Shown: positions 14,461 through 30,300 of the stretch, piece after piece | Numbering within the stretch: the first letter of the stretch is position 1 | Layout: each line of letters opens with the position of its first letter | Origin: Bugula neritina | Taxonomy: Eukaryota > Bryozoa > Gymnolaemata > Cheilostomatida > Bugulidae | Assembly: GCA_964035545.1 (NCBI GenBank) | Contig: CAXIUT010000097.1 | Span: 186,001-250,000, forward strand | Direction: 5' to 3' | DNA: 64,000 bases | Program-made: the position numbers and the translations under genes | Notes under the pieces: model-generated | Told to the model about the DNA's origin: nothing | Databases searched by the model: none | Seen by the model: only the letters and a program-made list of their open reading frames with translations

Positions 14461-17400
14461 GAAATACACTGCAACACATTGAAATATACTGCAACATACC
14501 TAAATATACGGTAATATACTGAAATATACTGTAACACATTGAAAAACACTGCAACATACTGAAATACACTGCAACACATTCAAATACACCGCAAAATACT
14601 ACAACACACTGAAATGCACTGTAACATATTGAAATACACTGCAACACATTGAAATAAACTGCAATGTACCGAAATATATGGTAAACTACTGAAATATACT
14701 GTCACACATTGAAAAATACTGCAACATACTGAAATATACTGCGACACATTGCAATATACTGTAACATACTGAAATATGCTGTAGCACACTGAAATACACT
14801 GCATCATACTGAAATACACTGTAACATATTAAAATATACTGCAACATACTGAAATACACTGCAGAATACCAAAATACACTGCAACGCATTGAAATATACT
14901 GCAAAATACTGAAATACACTGCTACATACTGAAATATACTGCGACACACTGCGACATACTGCAACATACTAAAATACACTGTAACATATTGAAATACACT
15001 GCAACACATTGAAATATACTGCAATGTACCGAAATATATGGTAAACTACTGAAATATACTGTCACACATTGAAAAATACTGCAACATACTGAAATATACT
15101 GCGACACATTGCAATATACTGTAACATACTGAAATATGCTGTAGCACACTGAAATACACTGCAACTCACTGAAATATACTGCAACATACTGAAACACACT
15201 GTAACATATTGAAATATACTGCAACATACTGAATACATTGCTACATATTGAAATATACTGCAACATACTGCAACATACTGAAATACACTGTAACGTACTG
15301 AAATACGCTGCAACATACTACAACATATTGAAAGACACTGCAGCACATTGAAATATACTGCAACATACCTAAATATACGGTAATATACCAAAATGTACTG
15401 TGACACATTGAAAAATACTGCAACATACTGAAATACACTGCAACACAACGAAAAACACTGAAAATACTGTAACACACTGAAATATACTGCAAAATACTGA
15501 AATACACTGCCACATACTGAAATATACTGCAACATACTGCAACATACTGAAATACACTGCAACACATTGAAATATACTGCAACATACCTAAATATACGGT
15601 AATATACTAAAATATACTGTAACATACTGAAATACATTGCAGAATACCGAAATACACTGTAACATACTGAAATATACTGCAAAATACTGAAATACACTGC
15701 TACATACTGAAATATACTGCGACACACTGCGACATACTGCAACATACTAAAATACACTGTAACATATTGAAATACACTGCAACACATTGAAATATACTGC
15801 AATATACCGAAATATATGGTAAACTACTGAAATATACTGTCACACATTGAAAAATACTGCAACATACTGAAATATACTGTGACACATTGCAATATACTGT
15901 AACATACTGAAATATGCTGTAGCACACTGAAATACACTGCAACATACTGAAATACACTGTAACATATTAAAATATACTGCAACATACTGAAATACACTGC
16001 AGAATACCGAAATACACTGTAACATACTGAAATATACTGCAAAATACTGAAATACACTGCTACATACTGAAATATACTGCGACACACTGCGACATACTGC
16101 AACATACTAAAATACACTGTAACACATTGAAATACACTGCAACACATTGAAATATACTGCAATGTACCGAAATATATGGTAAACTACTGAAATATACTGT
16201 CACACATTAAAAAATACTGCAACATACTGAAATATACTGCGACACATTGCAATACACTGTAACATACTGAAATATGCTGTAGCACACTGAAATACACTGC
16301 AACTCACTGAAATATACTGCAACATACTGAAACACACTGTAACATATTGAAATATACTGCAACATACTGAATAAATTGCTACATACTGAAATATACTGCA
16401 ACATACTGCAAAATACTGAAATACACTGCTACATACTGAAATATACTGCGACACACTGCAACATACTGCAACATACTAAGGTATACTGCAAGATACTGAA
16501 ATACACTGTAAAATACTGAAATACACTATAACATACTGAAATATACTGCAACATACTGAAATATACTGCTACATACTGAAATATACTGCAACACACTGCA
16601 ACATACTGCAACATACTAGAATACACTGTAACATAATGAAATACACTGCAACACATTGAAATATACTGCAAAATACTGAAATACACTGCTATATACTGAA
16701 ATACACTGCAACACACTACAACATACTGCAACATACTAAAATATACTGTAACATACTGAAATACACTGCAAAAGACTGAAATACACTGCAACATACTACA
16801 ACATATTTCAATACACTGCAACACATTGAAACATACTGCAACATACCTAAATATACGGTAATATACTGAAATATACTGTAACACATTGAAAAACACTGCA
16901 ACATACTGAAATACACTGCAACATACTGAAATACACTGTAACATATTGGAATACACTGCAACATATTGAAATATACTGCAAATTACTGAAATACACTGCT
17001 ATATACTGAAATACACTGCAACACACTACAACATACTGCAACATACGAAAATATACTGCAACATACTGAAATACACTGCAAAATACTGAAATACACTGTA
17101 ACATACTGAAGTATACTGCAACATACTGAAATACACTGCTACATACTGAAATATACTGCAACATACTGCAACATACTGAAATACACTGCAACACATTCAA
17201 ATACACCGCAAAATACTACAACATACTGAAATGCACTGTAACATATTGAAATACACTGCAACGCATTGAAATATACTGCAATGTACCGAAATATATGGTA
17301 AACTACTGAAATATACTGTCACACATTGAAAAACACTGCAACATACTGAAATATACTGCGACACATTGCAATATACTGTAACATACTGAAATAGGCTGTA

Positions 17401-17587
17401 GCACACTGAAACACACTGCAACTCACTGAAATATACTGCAACATACTGAAATACACTGTAACATATTGAAATATACTGCAACATACTGAAATATAGTGCT
17501 ACATACTGAAATATACTGCAACATACTGCAACATAGTGAAATACACTGTAACATACTGAATAACACTGCAACATACTACAACATATT
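14461..17587. repeat. 3127-bp higher-order unit, copy 1
   Basis: Variants recur at an offset of 3127 over the entire stretch. Three 9-base monomers (15229, 15458 and 16367) give 3130 minus 3. The left edge is fixed because upstream sequence (14401-14460) does not match 17528-17587. The first monomers include CGGTAATATA at 14510, where copy 2 has CAGTAATATA. Modules inside are shared with the 5' array and with regions near 45 and 51 kb. Confidence 0.88.
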
Positions 17588-20500
17588 GAAATACACTGCA
17601 ACACATTGAAATATACTGCAACATACCTAAATATACAGTAATATACTGAAATATACTGTAACACATTGAAAAACACTGCAACATACTGAAATACACTGCA
17701 ACACATTCAAATACACCGCAAAATACTACAACACACTGAAATGCACTGTAACATATTGAAATACACTGCAACACATTGAAATAAACTGCAATGTACCGAA
17801 ATATATGGTAAACTACTGAAATATACTGTCACACATTGAAAAATACTGCAACATACTGAAATATACTGCGACACATTGCAATATACTGTAACATACTGAA
17901 ATATGCTGTAGCACACTGAAATACACTGCATCATACTGAAATACACTGTAACATATTAAAATATACTGCAACATACTGAAATACACTGCAGAATACCAAA
18001 ATACACTGCAACGCATTGAAATATACTGCAAAATACTGAAATACACTGCTACATACTGAAATATACTGCGACACACTGCGACATACTGCAACATACTAAA
18101 ATACACTGTAACATATTGAAATACACTGCAACACATTGAAATATACTGCAATGTACCGAAATATATGGTAAACTACTGAAATATACTGTCACACATTGAA
18201 AAATACTGCAACATACTGAAATATACTGCGACACATTGCAATATACTGTAACATACTGAAATATGCTGTAGCACACTGAAATACACTGCAACTCACTGAA
18301 ATATACTGCAACATACTGAAACACACTGTAACATATTGAAATATACTGCAACATACTGAATACATTGCTACATATTGAAATATACTGCAACATACTGCAA
18401 CATACTGAAATACACTGTAACGTACTGAAATACGCTGCAACATACTACAACATATTGAAAGACACTGCAGCACATTGAAATATACTGCAACATACCTAAA
18501 TATACGGTAATATACCAAAATGTACTGTGACACATTGAAAAATACTGCAACATACTGAAATACACTGCAACACAACGAAAAACACTGAAAATACTGTAAC
18601 ACACTGAAATATACTGCAAAATACTGAAATACACTGCCACATACTGAAATATACTGCAACATACTGCAACATACTGAAATACACTGCAACACATTGAAAT
18701 ATACTGCAACATACCTAAATATACGGTAATATACTAAAATATACTGTAACATACTGAAATACATTGCAGAATACCGAAATACACTGTAACATACTGAAAT
18801 ATACTGCAAAATACTGAAATACACTGCTACATACTGAAATATACTGCGACACACTGCGACATACTGCAACATACTAAAATACACTGTAACATATTGAAAT
18901 ACACTGCAACACATTGAAATATACTGCAATATACCGAAATATATGGTAAACTACTGAAATATACTGTCACACATTGAAAAATACTGCAACATACTGAAAT
19001 ATACTGTGACACATTGCAATATACTGTAACATACTGAAATATGCTGTAGCACACTGAAATACACTGCAACATACTGAAATACACTGTAACATATTAAAAT
19101 ATACTGCAACATACTGAAATACACTGCAGAATACCGAAATACACTGTAACATACTGAAATATACTGCAAAATACTGAAATACACTGCTACATACTGAAAT
19201 ATACTGCGACACACTGCGACATACTGCAACATACTAAAATACACTGTAACACATTGAAATACACTGCAACACATTGAAATATACTGCAATGTACCGAAAT
19301 ATATGGTAAACTACTGAAATATACTGTCACACATTAAAAAATACTGCAACATACTGAAATATACTGCGACACATTGCAATACACTGTAACATACTGAAAT
19401 ATGCTGTAGCACACTGAAATACACTGCAACTCACTGAAATATACTGCAACATACTGAAACACACTGTAACATATTGAAATATACTGCAACATACTGAATA
19501 AATTGCTACATACTGAAATATACTGCAACATACTGCAAAATACTGAAATACACTGCTACATACTGAAATATACTGCGACACACTGCAACATACTGCAACA
19601 TACTAAGGTATACTGCAAGATACTGAAATACACTGTAAAATACTGAAATACACTATAACATACTGAAATATACTGCAACATACTGAAATATACTGCTACA
19701 TACTGAAATATACTGCAACACACTGCAACATACTGCAACATACTAGAATACACTGTAACATAATGAAATACACTGCAACACATTGAAATATACTGCAAAA
19801 TACTGAAATACACTGCTATATACTGAAATACACTGCAACACACTACAACATACTGCAACATACTAAAATATACTGTAACATACTGAAATACACTGCAAAA
19901 GACTGAAATACACTGCAACATACTACAACATATTTCAATACACTGCAACACATTGAAACATACTGCAACATACCTAAATATACGGTAATATACTGAAATA
20001 TACTGTAACACATTGAAAAACACTGCAACATACTGAAATACACTGCAACATACTGAAATACACTGTAACATATTGGAATACACTGCAACATATTGAAATA
20101 TACTGCAAATTACTGAAATACACTGCTATATACTGAAATACACTGCAACACACTACAACATACTGCAACATACGAAAATATACTGCAACATACTGAAATA
20201 CACTGCAAAATACTGAAATACACTGTAACATACTGAAGTATACTGCAACATACTGAAATACACTGCTACATACTGAAATATACTGCAACATACTGCAACA
20301 TACTGAAATACACTGCAACACATTCAAATACACCGCAAAATACTACAACATACTGAAATGCACTGTAACATATTGAAATACACTGCAACGCATTGAAATA
20401 TACTGCAATGTACCGAAATATATGGTAAACTACTGAAATATACTGTCACACATTGAAAAACACTGCAACATACTGAAATATACTGCGACACATTGCAATA

Positions 20501-20714
20501 TACTGTAACATACTGAAATAGGCTGTAGCACACTGAAACACACTGCAACTCACTGAAATATACTGCAACATACTGAAATACACTGTAACATATTGAAATA
20601 TACTGCAACATACTGAAATATAGTGCTACATACTGAAATATACTGCAACATACTGCAACATAGTGAAATACACTGTAACATACTGAATAACACTGCAACA
20701 TACTACAACATATT
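17588..20714. repeat. 3127-bp higher-order unit, copy 2
   Basis: Tandem copy of 14461-17587 with 9-base monomers at 18356, 18585 and 19494, each exactly 3127 beyond its partner. Match quality is very high across the body. A third copy begins at 20715 but diverges within about 150 bases (CTTGAATACA near 20814 and CTGAAATTCA near 20863). The last part (from 20259) also belongs to the next, 7.1-kb duplication. Confidence 0.88.
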
Positions 20715-21872
20715 GAAATACACTGCAACACATTGAAATATACTGCAACATACCTAAATATACAGTAATATACTGAAATATACTGTAACACATTGAAAAA
20801 CACTGCAACATACTTGAATACACTGCAACACATTCAAATACACCGCAAAATACTACAACATACTGAAATTCACTGTAACATATTGAAATACACTGCAACA
20901 CATTGAAATATACTTCAATGTACCGAAATATATGGTAAACTACTGAAATATACTGTCACACATTGAAAAATACTGCAACATACTGAAATATACTGCGACA
21001 CATTGCAATATACTGTAACATACTGAAATATGCTGTAGCACACTGAAATACACTGCAACATACTGAAATACACTGTAACATATTAAAATATACTGCAACA
21101 TACTGAAATACACTGCAGAATACCGAAATACACTGTAACATACTGAAATATACTGCAAAATACTGAAATACACTGCTACATACTGAAATATACTGCGACA
21201 CACTGCGACATACTGCAACATACTAAAATACACTGTAACATATTGAAATACACTGCAACACATTGAAATATACTGCAATGTACCGAAATATATGGTAAAC
21301 TACTGAAATATACTGTCACACATTGAAAAACACTGCAACATACTGAAATATACTGCGACACATTGCAATATACTGTAACATACTGAAATAGGCTGTAGCA
21401 CACTGAAATACACTGCAACTCACTGAAATATACTGCAACATACTGAAATACACTGTAACATATTGAAATATACTGCAACATACTGAAATATAGTGCTACA
21501 TACTGAAATATACTGCAACATACTGCAACATAGTGAAATACACTGTAACATACTGAAATACACTGCAACATACTACAACATATTGAAATACACTGCAACA
21601 CATTGAAATATACTGCAACATACCTAAATATACGGTAATATACTGAAATATACTGTAACACATTGAAAAACACTGCAACATACTTAAATACACTGCAACA
21701 CATTCAAATACACCGCAAAATACTACAACATACTGAAATGCACTGTAACATATTGAAATACACTGCAACACATTGAAATATACTGCAATGTACCGAAATA
21801 TATGGTAAACTACTGAAATATACTGTCACACATTGAAAAATACTGCAACATACTGAAATATACTGCGACACA

Positions 21873-21881
21873 TGCAATATA
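21873..21881. repeat. Nine-base monomer TGCAATATA (type example)
   Basis: One T is lost from TTGCAATATA after CTGCGACACA. Three copies: 21873, 23910 and 28968. The first and third are 7095 apart and so belong to the 7.1-kb duplication. The second sits in the patch that differs between nested units, suggesting that the patch was copied from a sequence like that at 21873. Confidence 0.87.
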
Positions 21882-22582
21882 CTGTAACATACTGAAATAT
21901 GCTGTAGCACACTGAAATACACTGCAACTCACTGAAATATACTGCAACATACTGAAACACACTGTAACATATTGAAATATACTGCAACATACTGAAATAC
22001 ATTGCTACATACTGAAATATACTGCAACATACTGCAACATACTGAAATACACTGTAACATACTGAAATACGCTGCAACATACTACAACATATTGAAAGAC
22101 ACTGCAACACATTGAAATATACTGCAACATACCTAAAAATACGGTAATATACCAAAACATACTGTAACACATTGAAAAATACTGCAACATACTGAAATAC
22201 ATTGCAACACACCGAAAAACACTGAAAATACTGTAACACACTGAAATATACTGCAAAATACTGAAATACACTGCTACATACTGAAATATACTGCCACACA
22301 CTGCAACATACTGCAACATACTAAAGTATACTGCAACATACTGAAATACACTGTAAAATACTGAAATACACTATAACATACTGAAATATACTGCAACATA
22401 CTGAAATATACTGCTACATACTGAAATATACTGCAACACACTGCAACATACTGCAACATACTAGAATACACTGTAACATAATGAAATACACTGCAACACA
22501 TTGAAATATACTGCAAAATACTGAAATACACTGCTATATACTGAAATACACTGCAACACACTACAACATACTGCAACATACT

Positions 22583-24920
22583 AAAATATACTGCAACATA
22601 CTGAAATACACTGCAAAATACTGAAATACACTGTAACATACTGAAGTATACTGCAACATACTGAAATACACTGCTACATACTGAAATATACTGCAACACA
22701 CAGCAACATACTGCAACATACTAAAATACACTGTAACATATTGGAATACACTGCAACACATTGAAATATACTGCAAAATACTGAAATACACTGCTACATA
22801 CTGAAATATACTGCAACATACTGCAACATACTGAAATACACTGCAACACATTCAAATACACCGCAAAATACTACAACATATTGAAATACACTGCAACACA
22901 TTGAAATATACTGCAATGTACCGAAATATATGGTAAACTACTGAAATATACTGACACACATTGCAATATACTGTAACATACTGAAATACACTGTAACATA
23001 CTGAGATAGTCTGCAACATACTACAACATATTGAAATACACTGCAACACATTGAAAAATACTGCAACATACTGAAATACACTGCAACACACCGAAAAACA
23101 CTGAAAATACTGTAACACACTGAAATATACTGCAAAATACTGGAATACACTGCTACATACTGAAATATACTGCGACACACTGACACCTACTAAAGTATAC
23201 TGCAACATACTGAAATACACTGTAACATATTGAAATACACTGCAACGCATTGAAATATACTGCAATGTACTGAAATATATGGTAAACTACTGAAATATAC
23301 TGTCACACATTGAAAAACACTGCAACATACTGAAATATACTGCGACACATTGCAATATACTGTAACATACTGAAATAGGCTGTAGCACACTGAAATACAC
23401 TGCAACTCACTGAAATATACTGCAACATACTGAAATACACTGTAACATATTGAAATATACTGCAACACACTGAAATATAGTGCTACATACTGAAACATAC
23501 TGCAACATACTGCAACATAGTGAAATACACTGTAACATACTGAAATACACTGCAAGATACTACAACATATTTCAATACACTGCAACACATTGAAATATAC
23601 TGCAACATACCTAAATATACGGTAATATACTGAAATATACTGTAACACATTGAAAAACACTGCAACATACTGAAACAGACTGCAACACATTCAAATACAC
23701 CGCAAAATACTACAACATACTGAAATGCACTGTAACATATTGAAATACACTGCAACACATTGAAATATACTGCAACATACTAAAATACACTGTAACATAT
23801 TGGAATACACTGCAACACATTGAAATATACTGCAAAATACTGAAATACACTGCTACATACTGAAATATACTGCAAGATACTGCAACATACTGAAATATAC
23901 TGCGACACATGCAATATACTGTAACATACTGAAATATGCTGTAGCACACTGAAATACACTGCAACTCACTGAAATATACTGCAACATACTGAAACACACT
24001 GTAACATATTAAAATACACTGCAACACATTGAAATAAACTGCAATGTACCGAAACATATGGTAAACTACTGAAATATACTGTCACACATTGAAAAGTACT
24101 GCAACATACTGAAATATACTGCGACACATTGCAATATACTGTAACATACTGAAATAAGCTGTAGCACACTGAAATACACTGCAACATACTGAAATACACT
24201 GTAACATATTAAAATATACTGCAACATACTGAAATACACTGCAGAATACCGAAATACACTGTAACATACTGAAATATACTGCAAAATACTGAAATACACT
24301 GCTACATACTGAAATATACTGCGACACACTGCGACATACTGCAACATACTAAAATACACTGTAACATATTGAAATACACTGCAACACATTGAAATATACT
24401 GCAACATACTGAAATATACCGCGACACATTGCAATATACTGTAACATACTGAAATATGCTGTAGCACACTGAAATACACTGCAACTCACTGAAATATACT
24501 GCAACATACCGAAATACACTGTAACATACTAAAATATACTGCAACATACTGAAATACACTGCAACACATTGAAATATACTGCAACATACCTAAATATACG
24601 GTAATATACTGAAATATACTGTAAGACATTGAAAAACACTGCAACATACTGAAATACACTGCAACACATTCAAATACACCGCAAAATACTACAACATACT
24701 GAAATGCACTGTAACATATTGAAATACACTGCAACACATTGAAATAAACTGCAATGTACCGAAATATATGGTAAACTACTGAAATATACTGTCACACATT
24801 GAAAAATACTGCAACATACTGAAATATACTGCGACACATTGCAATATACTGTAACATACTGAAATATGCTGTAGCACACTGAAATACACTGCAACATACT
24901 GAACTACCATGTAACATATT
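22583..24920. repeat. 2338-bp nested unit, copy 1
   Basis: Matches 24921 onward at an offset of 2338, changing to 2389 after about 24060 because an internal patch differs by 51 bases. It has 9-base monomers at 23101 and 23910 (2340 minus 2). Near its end is the unusual monomer GAACTACCAT (24901-24910), a lineage tag shared only with 27290 and 32336. Confidence 0.85.
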
Positions 24921-27309
24921 AAAATATACTGCAACATACTGAAATACACTGCAAAATACTGAAATACACTGTAACATACTGAAGTATACTGCAACATACT
25001 GAAATACACTGCTACATACTGAAATATACTGCAACACACAGCAACATACTGCAACATACTAAAATACACTGTAACATATTGGAATACACTGCAACACATT
25101 GAAATATACTGCAAAATACTGAAATACACTGCTACATACTGAAATATACTGCAACATACTGCAACATACTGAAATACACTGCAACACATTCAAATACACC
25201 GCAAAATACTACAACATATTGAAATACACTGCAACACATTGAAATATACTGCAATGTACCGAAATATATGGTAAACTACTGAAATATACTGACACACATT
25301 GCAATATACTGTAACATACTGAAATACACTGTAACATACTGAGATAGGCTGCAACATACTACAACATATTGAAATACACTGCAACACATTGAAAAATACT
25401 GCAACATACTGAAATACACTGCAACACACCGAAAAACACTGAAAATACTGTAACACACTGAAATATACTGCAAAATACTGGAATACACTGCTACATACTG
25501 AAATATACTGCGACACACTGACACATACTAAAGTATACTGCAACATACTGAAATACACTGTAACATATTGAAATACACTGCAACGCATTGAAATATACTG
25601 CAATGTACTGAAATATATGGTAAACTACTGAAATATACTGTCACACATTGAAAAACACTGCAACATACTGAAATATACTGCGACACATTGCAATATACTG
25701 TAACATACTGAAATAGGCTGTAGCACACTGAAATACACTGCAACTCACTGAAATATACTGCAACATACTGAAATACACTGTAACATATTGAAATATACTG
25801 CAACACACTGAAATATAGTGCTACATACTGAAACATACTGCAACATACTGCAACATAGTGAAATACACTGTAACATACTGAAATACACTGCAAGATACTA
25901 CAACATATTTCAATACACTGCAACACATTGAAATATACTGCAACATACCTAAATATACGGTAATATACTGAAATATACTGTAACACATTGAAAAACACTG
26001 CAACATACTGAAACAGACTGCAACACATTCAAATACACCGCAAAATACTACAACATACTGAAATGCACTGTAACATATTGAAATACACTGCAACACATTG
26101 AAATATACTGCAACATACTAAAATACACTGTAACATATTGGAATACACTGCAACACATTGAAATATACTGCAAAATACTGAAATACACTGCTACATACTG
26201 AAATATACTGCAAGATACTGCAACATACTGAAATACACTGCAACACATTGAAATATACTGCAACATACCTAAATATACGGTAATATACTAAAATATACTG
26301 TAACACATTGAAAAACACTGCAACATACTGAAATACACTGCAACACATTCAAATACACCGCAAAATACTACAACATACTGAAATGCACTGTAACATATTA
26401 AAATACACTGCAACACATTGAAATAAACTGCAATGTACCGAAACATATGGTAAACTACTGAAATATACTGTCACACATTGAAAAGTACTGCAACATACTG
26501 AAATATACTGCGACACATTGCAATATACTGTAACATACTGAAATAAGCTGTAGCACACTGAAATACACTGCAACATACTGAAATACACTGTAACATATTA
26601 AAATATACTGCAACATACTGAAATACACTGCAGAATACCGAAATACACTGTAACATACTGAAATATACTGCAAAATACTGAAATACACTGCTACATACTG
26701 AAATATACTGCGACACACTGCGACATACTGCAACATACTAAAATACACTGTAACATATTGAAATACACTGCAACACATTGAAATATACTGCAACATACTG
26801 AAATATACCGCGACACATTGCAATATACTGTAACATACTGAAATATGCTGTAGCACACTGAAATACACTGCAACTCACTGAAATATACTGCAACATACCG
26901 AAATACACTGTAACATACTAAAATATACTGCAACATACTGAAATACACTGCAACACATTGAAATATACTGCAACATACATAAATATACGGTAATATACTG
27001 AAATATACTGTAACACATTGAAAAACACTGCAACATACTGAAATACACTGCAACACATTCAAATACACCGCAAAATACTACAACATACTGAAATGCACTG
27101 TAACATATTGAAATACACTGCAACACATTGAAATAAACTGCAATGTACCGAAATATATGGTAAACTACTGAAATATACTGTCACACATTGAAAAATACTG
27201 CAACATACTGAAATATACTGCGACACATTGCAATATACTGTAAAATACTGAAATATGCTGTAGCACACTGAAATACACTGCAACATACTGAACTACCATG
27301 TAACATATT
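24921..27309. repeat. 2389-bp nested unit, copy 2
   Basis: Contains one 9-base monomer (25439), so 2390 minus 1. It carries the tag monomer GAACTACCAT at 27290-27299. It matches copy 3 at an offset of 4986, changing to 5046 near 26800, where copy 3 retains a 60-base module that copies 1 and 2 lack. Confidence 0.85.
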
Positions 27310-27353
27310 AAAATATACTGCAACATACTGAAATACACTGCAGAATACCGAAA

Positions 27354-30300
27354 TACACTGCTACATACTGAAATATACTGCAACATACTGCAACATACTG
27401 AAATACACTGCAACACATTCAAATACACCGCAAAATACTACAACATACTGAAATGCACTGTAACATATTGAAATACACTGCAACGCATTGAAATATACTG
27501 CAATGTACCGAAATATATGGTAAACTACTGAAATATACTGTCACACATTGAAAAACACTGCAACATACTGAAATATACTGCGACACATTGCAATATACCG
27601 TAACATACTGAAATAGGCTGTAGCACACTGAAATACACTGCAACTCACTGAAATATACTGCAACATACTGAAATACACTGTAACATATTGAAATATACTG
27701 CAACATACTGAAATATAGTGCTACATACTGAAATATACTGCAACATACTGCAACATAGTGAAATACACTGTAACATACTGAATAACACTGCAACATACTA
27801 CAACATATTGAAATACACTGCAACACATTGAAATATACTGCAACATACCTAAATATACAGTAATATACTGAAATATACTGTAACACATTGAAAAACACTG
27901 CAACATACTTGAATACACTGCAACACATTCAAATACACCGCAAAATACTACAACATACTGAAATTCACTGTAACATATTGAAATACACTGCAACACATTG
28001 AAATATACTTCAATGTACCGAAATATATGGTAAACTACTGAAATATACTGTCACACATTGAAAAATACTGCAACATACTGAAATATACTGCGACACATTG
28101 CAATATACTGTAACATACTGAAATATGCTGTAGCACACTGAAATACACTGCAACATACTGAAATACACTGTAACATATTAAAATATACTGCAACATACTG
28201 AAATACACTGCAGAATACCGAAATACACTGTAACATACTGAAATATACTGCAAAATACTGAAATACACTGCTACATACTGAAATATACTGCGACACACTG
28301 CGACATACTGCAACATACTAAAATACACTGTAACATATTGAAATACACTGCAACACATTGAAATATACTGCAATGTACCGAAATATATGGTAAACTACTG
28401 AAATATACTGTCACACATTGAAAAACACTGCAACATACTGAAATATACTGCGACACATTGCAATATACTGTAACATACTGAAATAGGCTGTAGCACACTG
28501 AAATACACTGCAACTCACTGAAATATACTGCAACATACTGAAATACACTGTAACATATTGAAATATACTGCAACATACTGAAATATAGTGCTACATACTG
28601 AAATATACTGCAACATACTGCAACATAGTGAAATACACTGTAACATACTGAAATACACTGCAACATACTACAACATATTGAAATACACTGCAACACATTG
28701 AAATATACTGCAACATACCTAAATATACGGTAATATACTGAAATATACTGTAACACATTGAAAAACACTGCAACATACTTAAATACACTGCAACACATTC
28801 AAATACACCGCAAAATACTACAACATACTGAAATGCACTGTAACATATTGAAATACACTGCAACACATTGAAATATACTGCAATGTACCGAAATATATGG
28901 TAAACTACTGAAATATACTGTCACACATTGAAAAATACTGCAACATACTGAAATATACTGCGACACATGCAATATACTGTAACATACTGAAATATGCTGT
29001 AGCACACTGAAATACACTGCAACTCACTGAAATATACTGCAACATACTGAAACACACTGTAACATATTGAAATATACTGCAACATACTGAAATACATTGC
29101 TACATACTGAAATATACTGCAACATACTGCAACATACTGAAATACACTGTAACATACTGAAATACGCTGCAACATACTACAACATATTGAAAGACACTGC
29201 AACACATTGAAATATACTGCAACATACCTAAAAATACGGTAATATACCAAAACATACTGTAACACATTGAAAAATACTGCAACATACTGAAATACACTGC
29301 AACACACCGAAAAACACTGAAAATACTGTAACACACTGAAATATACTGCAACATACTGCAACATACTGAAATACACTGTAACATACTGAAATACGCTGCA
29401 ACATACTACAACATATTGAAAGACACTGCAACACATTGAAATATACTGCAACATACCTAAAAATACGGTAATATACCAAAACATACTGTAACACATTGAA
29501 AAATACTGCAACATACTGAAATACACTGCAACACACCGAAAAACACTGAAAATACTGTAACACACTGAAATATACTGCAAAATACTGAAATACACTGCTA
29601 CATACTGAAATATACTGCGACACACTGCAACATACTGCAACATACTAAAGTATACTGCAACATACTGAAATACACTGTAAAATACTGAAATACACTATAA
29701 CATACTGAAATATACTGCAACATACTGAAATATACTGCTACATACTGAAATATACTGCAACACACTGCAACATACTGCAACATACTAGAATACACTGTAA
29801 CATAATGAAATACACTGCAACACATTGAAATATACTGCAAAATACTGAAATACACTGCTATATACTGAAATACACTGCAACACACTACAACATACTGCAA
29901 CATACTAAAATATACTGCAACATACTGAAATACACTGCAAAATACTGAAATACACTGTAACATACTGAAGTATACTGCAACATACTGAAATACACTGCTA
30001 CATACTGAAATATACTGCAACACACAGCAACATACTGCAACATACTAAAATACACTGTAACATATTGGAATACACTGCAACACATTGAAATATACTGCAA
30101 AATACTGAAATACACTGCTACATACTGAAATATACTGCAACATACTGCAACATACTGAAATACACTGCAACACATTCAAATACACCGCAAAATACTACAA
30201 CATATTGAAATACACTGCAACACATTGAAATATACTGCAATGTACCGAAATATATGGTAAACTACTGAAATATACTGACACACATTGCAATATACTGTAA

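Larger units (their letters stand above)
20259..27353. repeat. 7095-bp duplicated segment, copy 1
   Basis: Matches sequence from 27354 onward at an offset of 7095. Five 9-base monomers between the edges (21873, 22222, 23101, 23910 and 25439) account for 7100 minus 5. Upstream of 20259 the two flanks differ. The segment contains two copies of a nested 2.3-2.4-kb unit (from 22583 and from 24921). Confidence 0.85.

Noticed and set aside
15062-15802. 246-codon - strand open frame, also at 18189-18929
   Set aside because: Same satellite translation, carried by the 3127-bp unit. Overlapping frames on the same strand are equally open.
28921-29643. 240-codon - strand open frame
   Set aside because: It exists only because a 229-bp tandem duplication joined two satellite frames; the sister segment lacks it.
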